A program made the translations under genes and the position numbers. A stretch of DNA of 64,000 nt, taken from Aquisphaera giovannonii (GTDB taxonomy: Bacteria; Planctomycetota; Planctomycetia; Isosphaerales; Isosphaeraceae). Under the pieces are notes generated by a model that saw nothing but the letters and a program-made list of their open reading frames with translations, was not told the origin of the DNA and made no database searches. Shown here one piece after another: positions 8,463 through 15,868 of the stretch (within the stretch, counting starts at the first letter, position 1; every line of letters starts with the position of its first letter). The DNA is taken from assembly GCF_008087625.1 (NCBI RefSeq), contig NZ_CP042997.1, positions 4,836,001-4,900,000 of the forward strand. Direction: 5' to 3'.

Positions 8463-9093
8463 CGTTCACCTCGAGTCCGGTCGGATGATGGAGCCAGGTT
8501 CCGAGGAGGCTTGCGGGGTTTCGGACGCAGAGTTGTATGTGGGTGTCTCGGGCGATCCAACTCCCCGGCCAGATTCGTCTGTCACCGGCGGTCGGTACGT
8601 AGATTCCCCGGGCTGTGTCCACGGTCGAATTCGGGGCACTCTCGCCGATCACCTTGTAGGCGTATTCGAAGACCGCGCAGTCGAGCCTCCGATACTTGCG
8701 CGAGTTGCCGGGTGGCTCGACGCCCATCTCCGCCATCAACGCCCGGTAATCCTGGTAGACGCTCGCAACATATTCTATGTTCTCGGGTTCGGTCAGGTCC
8801 AGGCAGAAGCCGAGGCGGACCATGCAGGCCACGACCGCCAGGGGTTCCGTCGCCCGCCGCCGATCGTCCGGCGTTTTGTGCTTCTTCCGCTGGTACTGAC
8901 GCTGGCGGATCTTGGCGAAGTTCAAGGCCTGGTTCGGGGCGTATTCCCAGAAGTAGATCCCCCGGCCCAGCCAGTCGTAATCCCGATCGCTCCAGCGGAA
9001 ATCTTCGATGCGATTGACGATGCGGAGCGCCGCGGTGAGCCCGGTGCCGTGATAGCCGATGACGGTCCGATGGTAATCGTCGTATCTGGCCAT
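8407..9093 (-). CDS. ADP-ribosyltransferase-like (PARP-fold) protein
   Basis: A 228-residue protein from ATG 9093 (GTG 9105 is an alternative start in frame). Near the N-terminus GYHGTGLTAALRIVN is followed by DYDWLGRGIYFWEYAPNQAL. This order resembles the H (xHGT/S) and Y (GxGIYF) signature of PARP-type ADP-ribosyltransferases. A possible third element lies near the C-terminus (ARDTHIQLCVRNPASLLG), where the usual glutamate is not evident. Related proteins of unknown function are common in bacterial accessory DNA. It lies 44 bp after the DUF1016 gene on the same strand and overlaps the 59-residue gene. Function as a toxin or effector is inferred. Confidence 0.72.
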   Translation of the reverse strand: MARYDDYHRTVIGYHGTGLTAALRIVNRIEDFRWSDRDYDWLGRGIYFWEYAPNQALNFAKIRQRQYQRKKHKTPDDRRRATEPLAVVACMVRLGFCLDLTEPENIEYVASVYQDYRALMAEMGVEPPGNSRKYRRLDCAVFEYAYKVIGESAPNSTVDTARGIYVPTAGDRRIWPGSWIARDTHIQLCVRNPASLLGTWLHHPTGLEVNDVCEALRGGVARVEREDP

Positions 9094-9137
9094 GGCCTCG
9101 AGCACACCCGCGGTTCGAACGTCACAAGCCCCCTATC

Positions 9138-10406
9138 TCAAGGATCGTCCGGCAAGCCTCCCGACCGCAGCCTGGATTCCCCAGTTTCGGGAGGCATACC
9201 GGGGGACGCGGGAGGGATCGTCGCGTCCAGCCGGGCGGCCAATTCGGTCGGGCTGGGGAGGTCGGCCTTGAGGTCGTCGGGGAGGGACCGGCTGGTCTGC
9301 CAGCGGGCGACGCCGATGGGGCGGGTGGTGTCGTGGAGGGCGTATTCGACAATGACGCGGTCGTGCTCCTTGCAGAGGATCAGGCCAATCGAGGGGCGGT
9401 CGTCGGCGTGCCGCATCCGGGCGTCCACGGCGGCGAGGTAGAAGCTCATCTTGCCGGCGAACTCGGGCTCGAAGGGCTCGACCTTCAGCTCGACCACGAC
9501 GAAGCAGCGCAGGCGGAGGTGGTAGAAGAGCAGGTCCACGTAATAGTCCCGGCCGCTGATCTCCAGGTGGACCTGCTGGCCGACGAAGGCGAAGCCGACG
9601 CCCAGCTCCATCAGGAAGTCGCGGATCCGGGCGACCAAGCCCTGCTCCAGCTCGCGCTCGCGGGCGCCGGCCGCCAGGGACAGGAAGCTCACGCAGTACG
9701 GGTCCTTCAGGACCTGCTGCGCCAGGTCCGAGTCCGCCGCGGGGAGCGTGCGGTCGAAGTTCGTCAGCGCCCGCCCCTGCCGCCGGTACAAATCCGTCTC
9801 GATCTGGTGCACCAGCACCGCCCGGCTCCAGCCCTGCTCGGTCGTCTGCCGGGCGTACCAGAGACGCTCGGACGGGTCCTTCAGCTTCTCGATGAGGGCG
9901 ATGTTATGGCCCCAGGGGATTGCTGCCACAGCTTGCGGCAGAATTCGCCCATCAAGCTCCCCAACAGCCTGTTGGAGAGTCGAACCGCTCAAATCTCGCA
10001 CAGCCCGTGCGAGATTTACAACCTCTTCCGTGTAGGCCAGATAGAACGACCGCATGCGCCAGAGGTTGCTGCCGGAGAACCCCGATTCGCCGGGGAACTC
10101 CTTCTGGAGGTCTGCCGCCAGGCGATCGACGACGGCCTTGCCCCAGCCCTCGGACTTCTGCCGTTCCACGATAGTCCGACCAATGTCCCAGTAGAGGCCG
10201 ATCAACTCCCGATTGACGGCCAGGGCCGCCTTCACCTGGGCGGTCCGGATGCGGGCCTTCAGGTCATCCAGCAGCGCCGCGTACGAGGCCGTCGACGGGC
10301 CGGCTTCGGCGGCCGGTTCGCGGCGGGTCGCGGGGCGTTTCGCCGGACGGGCCGGCGCCCGCTTCGGCTCCGTGGCGCCGGTCCTGGTCGCCTTCTTCCG
10401 AGCCAT
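9138..10406 (-). CDS. DUF1016 / YhcG-type PD-(D/E)XK nuclease
   Basis: A 422-residue protein from ATG 10406. The first ~50 residues are Lys/Arg/Ala-rich (MARKKATRTGATEPKRAPAR). The DUF1016 N-terminal domain follows (YAALLDDLKARIRTAQVKAA then NRELIGLYWDIGRTIVERQ, with a GFSGSNLWRMRSFY stretch). The C-terminal PD-(D/E)XK domain carries YYVDLLFYHLRLRCFVVVEL followed by K, giving D..ELK, then FYLAAVDARMRHADDRPSIG. YhcG-like nucleases are often encoded beside restriction genes; no methylase or restriction subunit is nearby here. Two decayed 3' fragments of related genes lie at 8103-8187 and 33070-33345. It probably leads an operon with the ART-like gene and the 59-residue gene. Confidence 0.9.
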   Translation of the reverse strand: MARKKATRTGATEPKRAPARPAKRPATRREPAAEAGPSTASYAALLDDLKARIRTAQVKAALAVNRELIGLYWDIGRTIVERQKSEGWGKAVVDRLAADLQKEFPGESGFSGSNLWRMRSFYLAYTEEVVNLARAVRDLSGSTLQQAVGELDGRILPQAVAAIPWGHNIALIEKLKDPSERLWYARQTTEQGWSRAVLVHQIETDLYRRQGRALTNFDRTLPAADSDLAQQVLKDPYCVSFLSLAAGARERELEQGLVARIRDFLMELGVGFAFVGQQVHLEISGRDYYVDLLFYHLRLRCFVVVELKVEPFEPEFAGKMSFYLAAVDARMRHADDRPSIGLILCKEHDRVIVEYALHDTTRPIGVARWQTSRSLPDDLKADLPSPTELAARLDATIPPASPGMPPETGESRLRSGGLPDDP

Positions 10407-10716
10407 CTCCAGAGCCCTCGAAAGTCCCGCGGGACTTACACCGGCCCGCGACGCGATGCCGGGAGGGGAGAGCTCCTCCGTCTTCTCCCGGTTCCGCCTT
10501 TCGGGTCGCGTTGATTCAGCCACGCAGAGCCTAATACTGAACAGGCGACGATGCAAGTCGGGGCCGATCTCGGAAGCTTCGTGTCGGGGAATTCGCTCGC
10601 GATGCGTGCCGCCCGCCGCTACGCTGGCGGCATTCCTCTCCATGGCCTGCGCCCGGCAGCATTGCGACACGCCGGCCCCCTCTCGGGGCACGGACACGAA
10701 CCCGAGGAGTCACGCG

Positions 10717-11391
10717 ATGAGGGTCCTCATGGTCCTGACCTCCCACGACCAACTCGGGAACACGGGGCGGAAGACCGGGTTCTGGCTCGAGGAGTTCGCT
10801 GCGCCGTACTACACGTTCCTCGACGCCGGGGCGACGGTGACGCTCGCGTCGCCGAAGGGGGGGCAGCCGCCCATCGACCCGGTCAGCGACGAGCCGGAGG
10901 GGCAGACCGATTGGACGCGTCGGTTCAAGCAGGATCCCGCCGCGCAGGCGGCGCTCGCGAGCACCTCGCGCCTGGCCGACGTCCGGGCCGGGGATCATGA
11001 CACCGTCTTCTATCCCGGCGGCCACGGGCCGATGTGGGACCTGGCGGAGGACCCGACCTCGATCGCACTCATCGAGGCCTTCTACGACGCCGGCAAGCCG
11101 GTCGCCGCCGTCTGCCATGCGCCGGGGGTCCTCCATCGGGTCCGGCACCAGGGCCGGCCGCTCGTGGAGGGGAAGCGGGTGACGGGCTTCACCAACGGCG
11201 AGGAGGAGGCCGTCCACCTCACGAAGGTCGTGCCCTTCCTCGTGGAGGACGAGCTGAAGCGACTGGGGGCGCTCTACGAGAAGGGGCCGGACTGGGCGAG
11301 CTTCGTCGTCACCGACGGGCGGCTCGTCACCGGCCAGAACCCGGCCTCGTCCCGCGCGGCGGCCGAGGCGCTCCTCAAGCTCCTGGCCTGA
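10717..11391 (+). CDS. Type 1 glutamine amidotransferase-like protein (DJ-1/PfpI, Hsp31-type)
   Basis: A 224-residue protein. ATG 10717 has GAGGAG 7 bp upstream. The DJ-1/PfpI fold is shown by the start MRVLMVLTSHDQLGNTGRKT, the GFWLEEFAAPYY loop that supplies the conserved acidic residue, YPGGHGPMWDL, and the nucleophile elbow AAVCHAPGVL with its cysteine near residue 137. This arrangement matches the Hsp31/YhbO-like chaperone, glyoxalase or deglycase group; the actual activity cannot be read from sequence. The last third of the gene is duplicated at 5722-5979. It diverges from the DUF1016 gene across a 310-bp gap with no other feature. Confidence 0.92.
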   Translation: MRVLMVLTSHDQLGNTGRKTGFWLEEFAAPYYTFLDAGATVTLASPKGGQPPIDPVSDEPEGQTDWTRRFKQDPAAQAALASTSRLADVRAGDHDTVFYPGGHGPMWDLAEDPTSIALIEAFYDAGKPVAAVCHAPGVLHRVRHQGRPLVEGKRVTGFTNGEEEAVHLTKVVPFLVEDELKRLGALYEKGPDWASFVVTDGRLVTGQNPASSRAAAEALLKLLA

Positions 11392-11424
11392 CGGGCGCCG
11401 GCGGCCGCGACCTCAGCGGGGCCG
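11168..11424 (+). repeat. Direct repeat bounding the island, right copy
   Basis: The parental copy of the 257-bp duplication at 5722-5979. It covers the end of the intact PfpI-type gene and about 33 bp beyond, including the last codons of the convergent PEP-CTERM gene. Because this copy sits in an intact gene, the left copy is the derived one. Confidence 0.85.
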
Positions 11425-12072
11425 ATGGCGGAGGGGGCCGATGCGGCCGGCCGTCGCCCGACGCCGCAGGGCGGAGGCGGCCACGCAGGCCAGGGCGGCC
11501 CCGGAGAGGGCGAGCGACGACGGCTCGGGGACCGCCGTCACGTTCACGGCGAAGGCGGGGAGGGTCCCGGTGAGCGTCCCGCTCCCGGTCTGGGAGACCA
11601 GGCCGCTCGCGTCGGTCGTGTTGAAGTTCCAGGTCCCGAGCGTGCTCGTGTCGGCGGCGGCGACCTCCAGCCAGTACTTCGAGCCGGCGACCAGGGAGGG
11701 GTGGAGCACCGAGGTGACGGACTCCGGCGCGTAGGGGTGGCCGTACGCGGGGAGGTCCGCCAGGGAGAACGACTCCAGCACGGTCGAGCCCGGCATGCCG
11801 CCGTCGTCGGCCCGGAGCGACACCGTGAAGGCGTTCGTGCCCGCGAGGTACGCCAGGGCGAGCCGGATCGTCGAGAGCTCGCCCGAGGCGGCCGACGTGA
11901 ACTGCGCGGCGACCGTGAGGACGCCGAAGCTGCCCCCGCCGGCCGCGACGTAGCCTTCGACCTGGTCGAATGCGTCCCCCGGCCCGAAGTCGTCGAAGGC
12001 GATGCCCGCCCGCGCGGGCGCCGCCCAGGCCAGGATCGCCGCCGTAAGGGCCAGGCTCGTGATCGTCCGCAT
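11413..12072 (-). CDS. PEP-CTERM sorting-domain protein
   Basis: A 219-residue exported protein. ATG 12072 was chosen because it starts a signal peptide (MRTITSLALTAAILAWAAPA, cleaved near ARA-GIA) and has GGAGG just upstream. The mature part is a beta-rich domain with ADTSTLGTWNFNTTDASG and AGTNAFTVSLRADDGGMPGS, as in 'choice-of-anchor' surface proteins. The C-terminus is a canonical PEP-CTERM signal: VPEPSSLALSGAALACVAAS followed by ALRRR. Such proteins are recognised by an exosortase and attached outside the cell. The specific role is unknown. The 3' end overlaps the right copy of the island-bounding repeat. Confidence 0.9.
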   Translation of the reverse strand: MRTITSLALTAAILAWAAPARAGIAFDDFGPGDAFDQVEGYVAAGGGSFGVLTVAAQFTSAASGELSTIRLALAYLAGTNAFTVSLRADDGGMPGSTVLESFSLADLPAYGHPYAPESVTSVLHPSLVAGSKYWLEVAAADTSTLGTWNFNTTDASGLVSQTGSGTLTGTLPAFAVNVTAVPEPSSLALSGAALACVAASALRRRATAGRIGPLRHRPR

Positions 12073-12259
12073 GGTCCTCCGCCCCCGTCTCGAGTCGAGT
12101 CGACGCCCCACCCCGGGGCACGGCGCCGGCCGGCGGCCGGGCCGTCGATCATGGCATATCGGCGGGGGCGTCGCATCGCGGGACGCCCGCGTGACGCGAA
12201 AACGCATCGCGACGGGCTCCCGCCGCGGCCTCATCCGAGGGGGCCATGGGCGGTGCGGG

Positions 12260-13336
12260 TCAGCCGGGGACCGAGGCGCCCGGGCGGACCAGGCGGTCGA
12301 GCGTCGCGACGCGGAGGTCGCGCGTCTGGGCGACCAGCGAGTAGACCATCGCCTCGCGGTAGAGGCGCTGGGCGGGGTGGTCCAGGCCGTTGGCCGCGCC
12401 GCCGGAGGCGACCACGGCGGCGTAAGACGCGCGCACGCCCAGGTCGATGCAATGGGCCCGCAGGGCGGTGACGTCGCCGCGGCCCTCCGCCGGCGTCGCC
12501 GGGTCGTCCCAGCGGTCGACGGCGGCCCGGGCCCGGGCCAGCTCCCGGCCCAGGGCGTCCGCCGCGTCGGCGAACGGGGCGTCGGGGCCGATGGCCCGCA
12601 GTAGGCCGATGGCGGCGAGCGTCACGCCGACGGATAAGGACGTGAAGAAGAGATTCGCGCCCGCCGTGTCGGCCGCCAGCTCGGCGGGCGTCATCGCCTT
12701 GACCTGGCGATCGGGCCCGACGCGGAGGCCGCGGCACTCCAGGGAGACGGTGGCCGAGGCGTCCATGGCGCAGAGGTGCGCGGGGGGCGAGGGCCGCAGC
12801 GACTCGCCCTCGACGAGCGGGGCGAGCGCCCAGGCGGAGCGGCCGTCCGGCAGCACGCCGGCGAGGAGCACGTCGTCGGCCAGGCCCCAGCCGGTCATCC
12901 ACGGGGCGGTCCCGTCGAAGACCCAGTCGTCGCCGTCGGCCCGGGCCCGGAGGATCGGCGGGCCCGGCCGGCGGATGTGGGAGAAGGCCAGCGAGCAGAA
13001 CCGGCGCCCGGCGGCGAGGTCCGGCAGCAGGCGGTCCTTCAGCGGCCCGTTGCCGCACCCGGCGAGATGCCGGCAGCCGACGAGGTGCTGATAGCAGACG
13101 AAGGCCGTGACGCCGCAGCCGGAGGCCACGGCCGCGAGGGCGTCGCGGACGACCTTCCGGGACGCCCCGAGCCCGCCGCATTCCGGCGGCGTCGTCAGGC
13201 CGAGCAGCCCGGACTCCGCCAGGTGCCGGACCTGCTCCACCGGCGGCCCCGCCGCCCGGTCGGCCAAGGCGGCGCGGGGGGCCAGGAACCGGGAGGCCAG
13301 CTCGTGGGCTCGATCGACGAGGGGGTCGCCTGTCAT
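12260..13336 (-). CDS. Acyl-CoA dehydrogenase family protein
   Basis: A 358-residue protein from ATG 13336 (GAGGAAG directly upstream). The N-terminal helical part (LAESGLLGLTTPPECGGLG) and middle part (SHIRRPGPPILRARADGDDW followed by VFDGTAPWMTGWGLADDVLL) show the acyl-CoA dehydrogenase fold, and the C-terminal four-helix part contains ASGGAANGLDHPAQRLYREA. Family enzymes use FAD to oxidise acyl-CoA or related compounds. It is a little shorter than typical (about 380), and the usual catalytic glutamate is not evident by eye, so it may act on a non-standard substrate like other diverged members. No fatty-acid genes are adjacent. Confidence 0.85.
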   Translation of the reverse strand: MTGDPLVDRAHELASRFLAPRAALADRAAGPPVEQVRHLAESGLLGLTTPPECGGLGASRKVVRDALAAVASGCGVTAFVCYQHLVGCRHLAGCGNGPLKDRLLPDLAAGRRFCSLAFSHIRRPGPPILRARADGDDWVFDGTAPWMTGWGLADDVLLAGVLPDGRSAWALAPLVEGESLRPSPPAHLCAMDASATVSLECRGLRVGPDRQVKAMTPAELAADTAGANLFFTSLSVGVTLAAIGLLRAIGPDAPFADAADALGRELARARAAVDRWDDPATPAEGRGDVTALRAHCIDLGVRASYAAVVASGGAANGLDHPAQRLYREAMVYSLVAQTRDLRVATLDRLVRPGASVPG

Positions 13337-13559
13337 CTTCCTCGGGCCGGTCGTGGATGGGGCGGGCGGATTCCCGGGGATTGTACCACCGGAGATCCGC
13401 GACCGGGAGTCGCCGGCACGGCGCATCGGGGCCGTGCGGCGTACGAGTGTCCCGCCTGACGCGCGGGCCGGGGGCGGCGGGAATGGCGGCGGAGCCGCAT
13501 CGCGAACTCCCCGCGGCCTGCCGCCGGCATGCCCATGCCCCCGAGCCGCGAGCGAAACC

Positions 13560-13810
13560 ATCACTCCCTCTCCCGCTCGGCGGGAGAGTGCTGGGGTGAG
13601 GGCGGGGCTGGCCTTCGCCCGCAGGCCGTATGTTCCGGCGGATGTGCCGATTCCACGGCCGGGGGTCCGCGGCGGGGCCGGGGCGACCGAAGACCCTCAC
13701 CCCAACCCTCTCCCGCCGAGCGAGAGAGGGAGAACATGAGGCCTCCACCGCGTAGCAAGAGTCGTTGAATCCTCCGCCCCGTCGGTCGTTGAATCCTCCG
13801 CCCCGTCGTC
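13560..13810. repeat. Family C hairpins and a 24-bp tandem duplication
   Basis: The 546-bp gap between the acyl-CoA dehydrogenase and sigma genes has no gene. It contains CCCTCTCCCGCTCGGCGGGA at about 13564 and, inverted, CCCTCACCCCAACCCTCTCC at about 13696. These are two family C units facing each other. At 13761-13808 a 24-bp unit (GTCGTTGAATCCTCCGCCCC + GTCG) occurs twice in tandem. Confidence 0.6.
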
Positions 13811-13882
13811 TGTCCCGTCCCCATCCGCCCTGGCCGAGACTCAGCAGTTCGCCGGCCGGGGCCGGCCCCCGCGGGGGCCGGG

Positions 13883-14905
13883 CTAGTTGGCCGTGCGCAC
13901 GGCCGAGGGCGGGGGCACGTCCGCCACCGGGGCGTGGCCGCCCTGCCGGATCGCCCTGAGGCGGCGGAGCTGGGCGTCCATCATGCGGACGTCCCAGCGC
14001 GCCTTCTCCAGCGCCCCGGCCTTCGCCTGGATCATCCGGTCGATCTCCTGGGGCGACTTGCCTCGCGCCTCCTTCTCCATGGTGATCATCGATTCGAGCA
14101 TCACCCGGGCACGCTCGAGCTGGTCGGGCGTGTGGTCGCCGGTCACGATCATCTCGACGAGCGGGTCGGCCTGGTGCGGTTCCGGCTCTTTCGCCGGCTC
14201 GGCGAGTTGCGTGGGCATCGGGATGTCTGCCGAAGGCGCGGAAAGGACCTCGTCCGACGGCGCGAGTGCGGGGACGGCGGAGGCTGACTTCGGCACTTCC
14301 TGGGCCTTCGGGGCCTCGGGGGCGGGGGCGCCCTTCGTGCCTACCGCGGCCTTCGTGTCCGATGGCCCGTCCTGAATCGCGGGCTGGGCGCCCTGGGCCC
14401 GATAGGCGAGGCGGCCCCCGCCGGCGACGAGTGCGGAGGTGACCAGGACCATCCCGACGACCTTGATCTTGGACAGGAGCATGAGCTTCGTGACCTCCCC
14501 AGTCAGGGCGGCGACCTCGGCGGGGACCATCCCCGCCGCGACCGCGCCCCCCGCCGCAGACAGGCTCGCGGCCCGAGCCGTGGGACCGATCAGCCCGGCC
14601 GGCATCCCGGCCGACGCGGACTCCTGGGCGAACAAAACCCCCAGGGTGCCGACGGTGAGCGTCGAGCCGGCCCGGGACAGCCGCCTCGCCAGCATCGCCC
14701 GGCCCCTCGAGAGGCGGCTGGAGACCGTGCCGACCGGCCAGCCGAGCCGGCCAGCCGCCTCCCGATGGTCGCGGCCCTCCAGGTCGCACAGGACGATCGG
14801 GACGCGGTACTTCTCGGGCAGGCGACTCAGCTCCCGGTCGAGCGCCTCGGCCAGCTCGTCCCTCGGGTCCTCCGGCGCCGCCGTCGGCTCGGGCACGTCC
14901 GACAC
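13883..14905 (-). CDS. ECF sigma factor, region 4 plus C-terminal extension (split gene, part 2)
   Basis: 340 residues from GTG 14905. The start encodes sigma region 4: LSRLPEKYRVPIVLCDLEGR then DHREAAGRLGWPVGTVSSRL, a classic helix-turn-helix. After it come a Ser/Ala-rich segment, a probable membrane segment (VVGMVLVTSALVAGGGRLAY, ~150-170), a Pro/Ala-rich linker and a helical tail with EKEARGKSPQEIDRMIQAKA. Such extended ECF factors are typical of planctomycetes. The region-2 half is encoded just upstream in the same frame, separated by one TAG at 14936-14938. GAGG lies 6 bp before this GTG, so separate translation is possible. Otherwise the gene is intact. Confidence 0.8.
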   Translation of the reverse strand: MSDVPEPTAAPEDPRDELAEALDRELSRLPEKYRVPIVLCDLEGRDHREAAGRLGWPVGTVSSRLSRGRAMLARRLSRAGSTLTVGTLGVLFAQESASAGMPAGLIGPTARAASLSAAGGAVAAGMVPAEVAALTGEVTKLMLLSKIKVVGMVLVTSALVAGGGRLAYRAQGAQPAIQDGPSDTKAAVGTKGAPAPEAPKAQEVPKSASAVPALAPSDEVLSAPSADIPMPTQLAEPAKEPEPHQADPLVEMIVTGDHTPDQLERARVMLESMITMEKEARGKSPQEIDRMIQAKAGALEKARWDVRMMDAQLRRLRAIRQGGHAPVADVPPPSAVRTAN

Positions 14906-14935
14906 CCGGCCCTCGCGGCCCCGCCTCCTCGCCCT

Positions 14936-15253
14936 CTACAGCCTGGCCTTCCTGGCGGTCCGGTAGGCCACGCCGTAGAGCCAGTTGCCGAGCTTCTCCC
15001 TCGGGAGGATCGAGGCCGACCTGCGGGCGAGCACCAGGAAGGTCGCCTGGAACGCGTCTTCCGCGTCATGGTGGTCTCGCAACATCCGCCGGCAAACGCC
15101 CCAGACCATCGGGCCGTGGCGACGGATGATGACCTCGAAGACGGCACCTTCGCGCCGCTCCACGAAGCGACCCAGCAACTGCCCGTCCGGCAGGTCCCCC
15201 ATCGCCCCGACGTCGAGGAGCGTCTGGAGGTCGCGGACCACCGCATCCGTCAC
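14936..15253 (-). CDS. ECF sigma factor, region 2 (split gene, part 1)
   Basis: 105 residues ending at an in-frame TAG. It contains ECF sigma region 2: DGQLLGRFVERREGAVFEVI, then MVWGVCRRMLRDHHDAEDAF and QATFLVLARR, the core-RNA-polymerase and -10 binding part. The frame continues past TAG as RARRRGREGRVSDVPEP into region 4 with no shift, so one base change (for example CAG to TAG) would account for the split. It may be a recent nonsense mutation, a sequencing error, a read-through site or a true two-part factor. Confidence 0.8.
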   Translation of the reverse strand: MTDAVVRDLQTLLDVGAMGDLPDGQLLGRFVERREGAVFEVIIRRHGPMVWGVCRRMLRDHHDAEDAFQATFLVLARRSASILPREKLGNWLYGVAYRTARKARL

Positions 15254-15868
15254 GCCATCCGCCTCCTCTGGGTCCCCCCCGCCGGCCCGGCCCGTCCTCT
15301 ACCCGCTTATTGCCCGGTCGAAGGCCGTCCCATCCCTCATTTCCCGAAATCGTCGCCGGGACATTGTGAATGAGGCGCGGCGGAGGCACCATCCTTCTTC
15401 CCGAGGCATGAGCCTAGGAAGTCTGGGAAGTTGAAGGAGGCTGCGGGAGGTGCGAGGGATCGCACGCCGTGTTTTCCTGTCTTTCGTCGAGGGGATGGTC
15501 CTCCCCGGCTCCTTGTTGATACGGGAGATCGGGCCGTCCGGCGTGGATGGGTCGGCCCCGTCGGGAGGCCCACCCGGGGCGGTGTGGGGAGGGCGTCCGA
15601 CGGGAGGGGCGGGCCCCTTTGCGATCGGGGCCGGACGGTTGCGTCCGCGGATCGGGCGGCGGGGGAAGGTTTGGGGTGAAAAGGTTGGAGTAACGTCTCT
15701 TGACCGGTCGGGGGGGATCCGATAGGGTCCGGCCGTCGTGGCTCATCGCGAGCCGCGGGCGCCCGTTCCACAGGGACGTGGGGGGGCAAATCCGGTCGTC
15801 AGGCGCGCCCCTGGTTCTCGGGGCGGGTCCGGGGGTTCTCCCCGATTGCGGTGCAAGGAGGCTGCCCG
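15254..15868. other. 615-bp gap between divergent genes
   Basis: This lies between the split sigma gene (minus) and the FlgI-like gene (plus). Short open frames here have no recognisable product. The stretch 15415-15500 is less G+C-rich than its surroundings and may hold the sigma-gene promoter. A possible promoter for the plus-strand gene is listed separately. Confidence 0.4.
15700..15728 (+). promoter_or_regulatory. Possible sigma-70-type promoter of the FlgI-like gene
   Basis: TTGACC (15700-15705), a 17-bp spacer, then TAGGGT (15723-15728). The -35 hexamer and spacing are good and the -10 hexamer is poor. It would give a leader of about 135 nt before the ATG at 15869. Confidence 0.3.

Noticed and set aside
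5722-11424. Composite transposon flanked by the 257-bp repeats
   Set aside because: The repeats are a gene end, not an insertion sequence: no terminal inverted repeats, transposase or short target duplication were found at their edges.
11375-12121. Minus-strand frame ending with the same tail as the DUF4041 protein
   Set aside because: It overlaps the PEP-CTERM gene in another frame and lacks any domain. The shared tail is only the duplicated sequence read antisense.
13761-13808. 24-bp direct repeat as a possible CRISPR
   Set aside because: Only two units with no spacer between them and no cas genes in the window.
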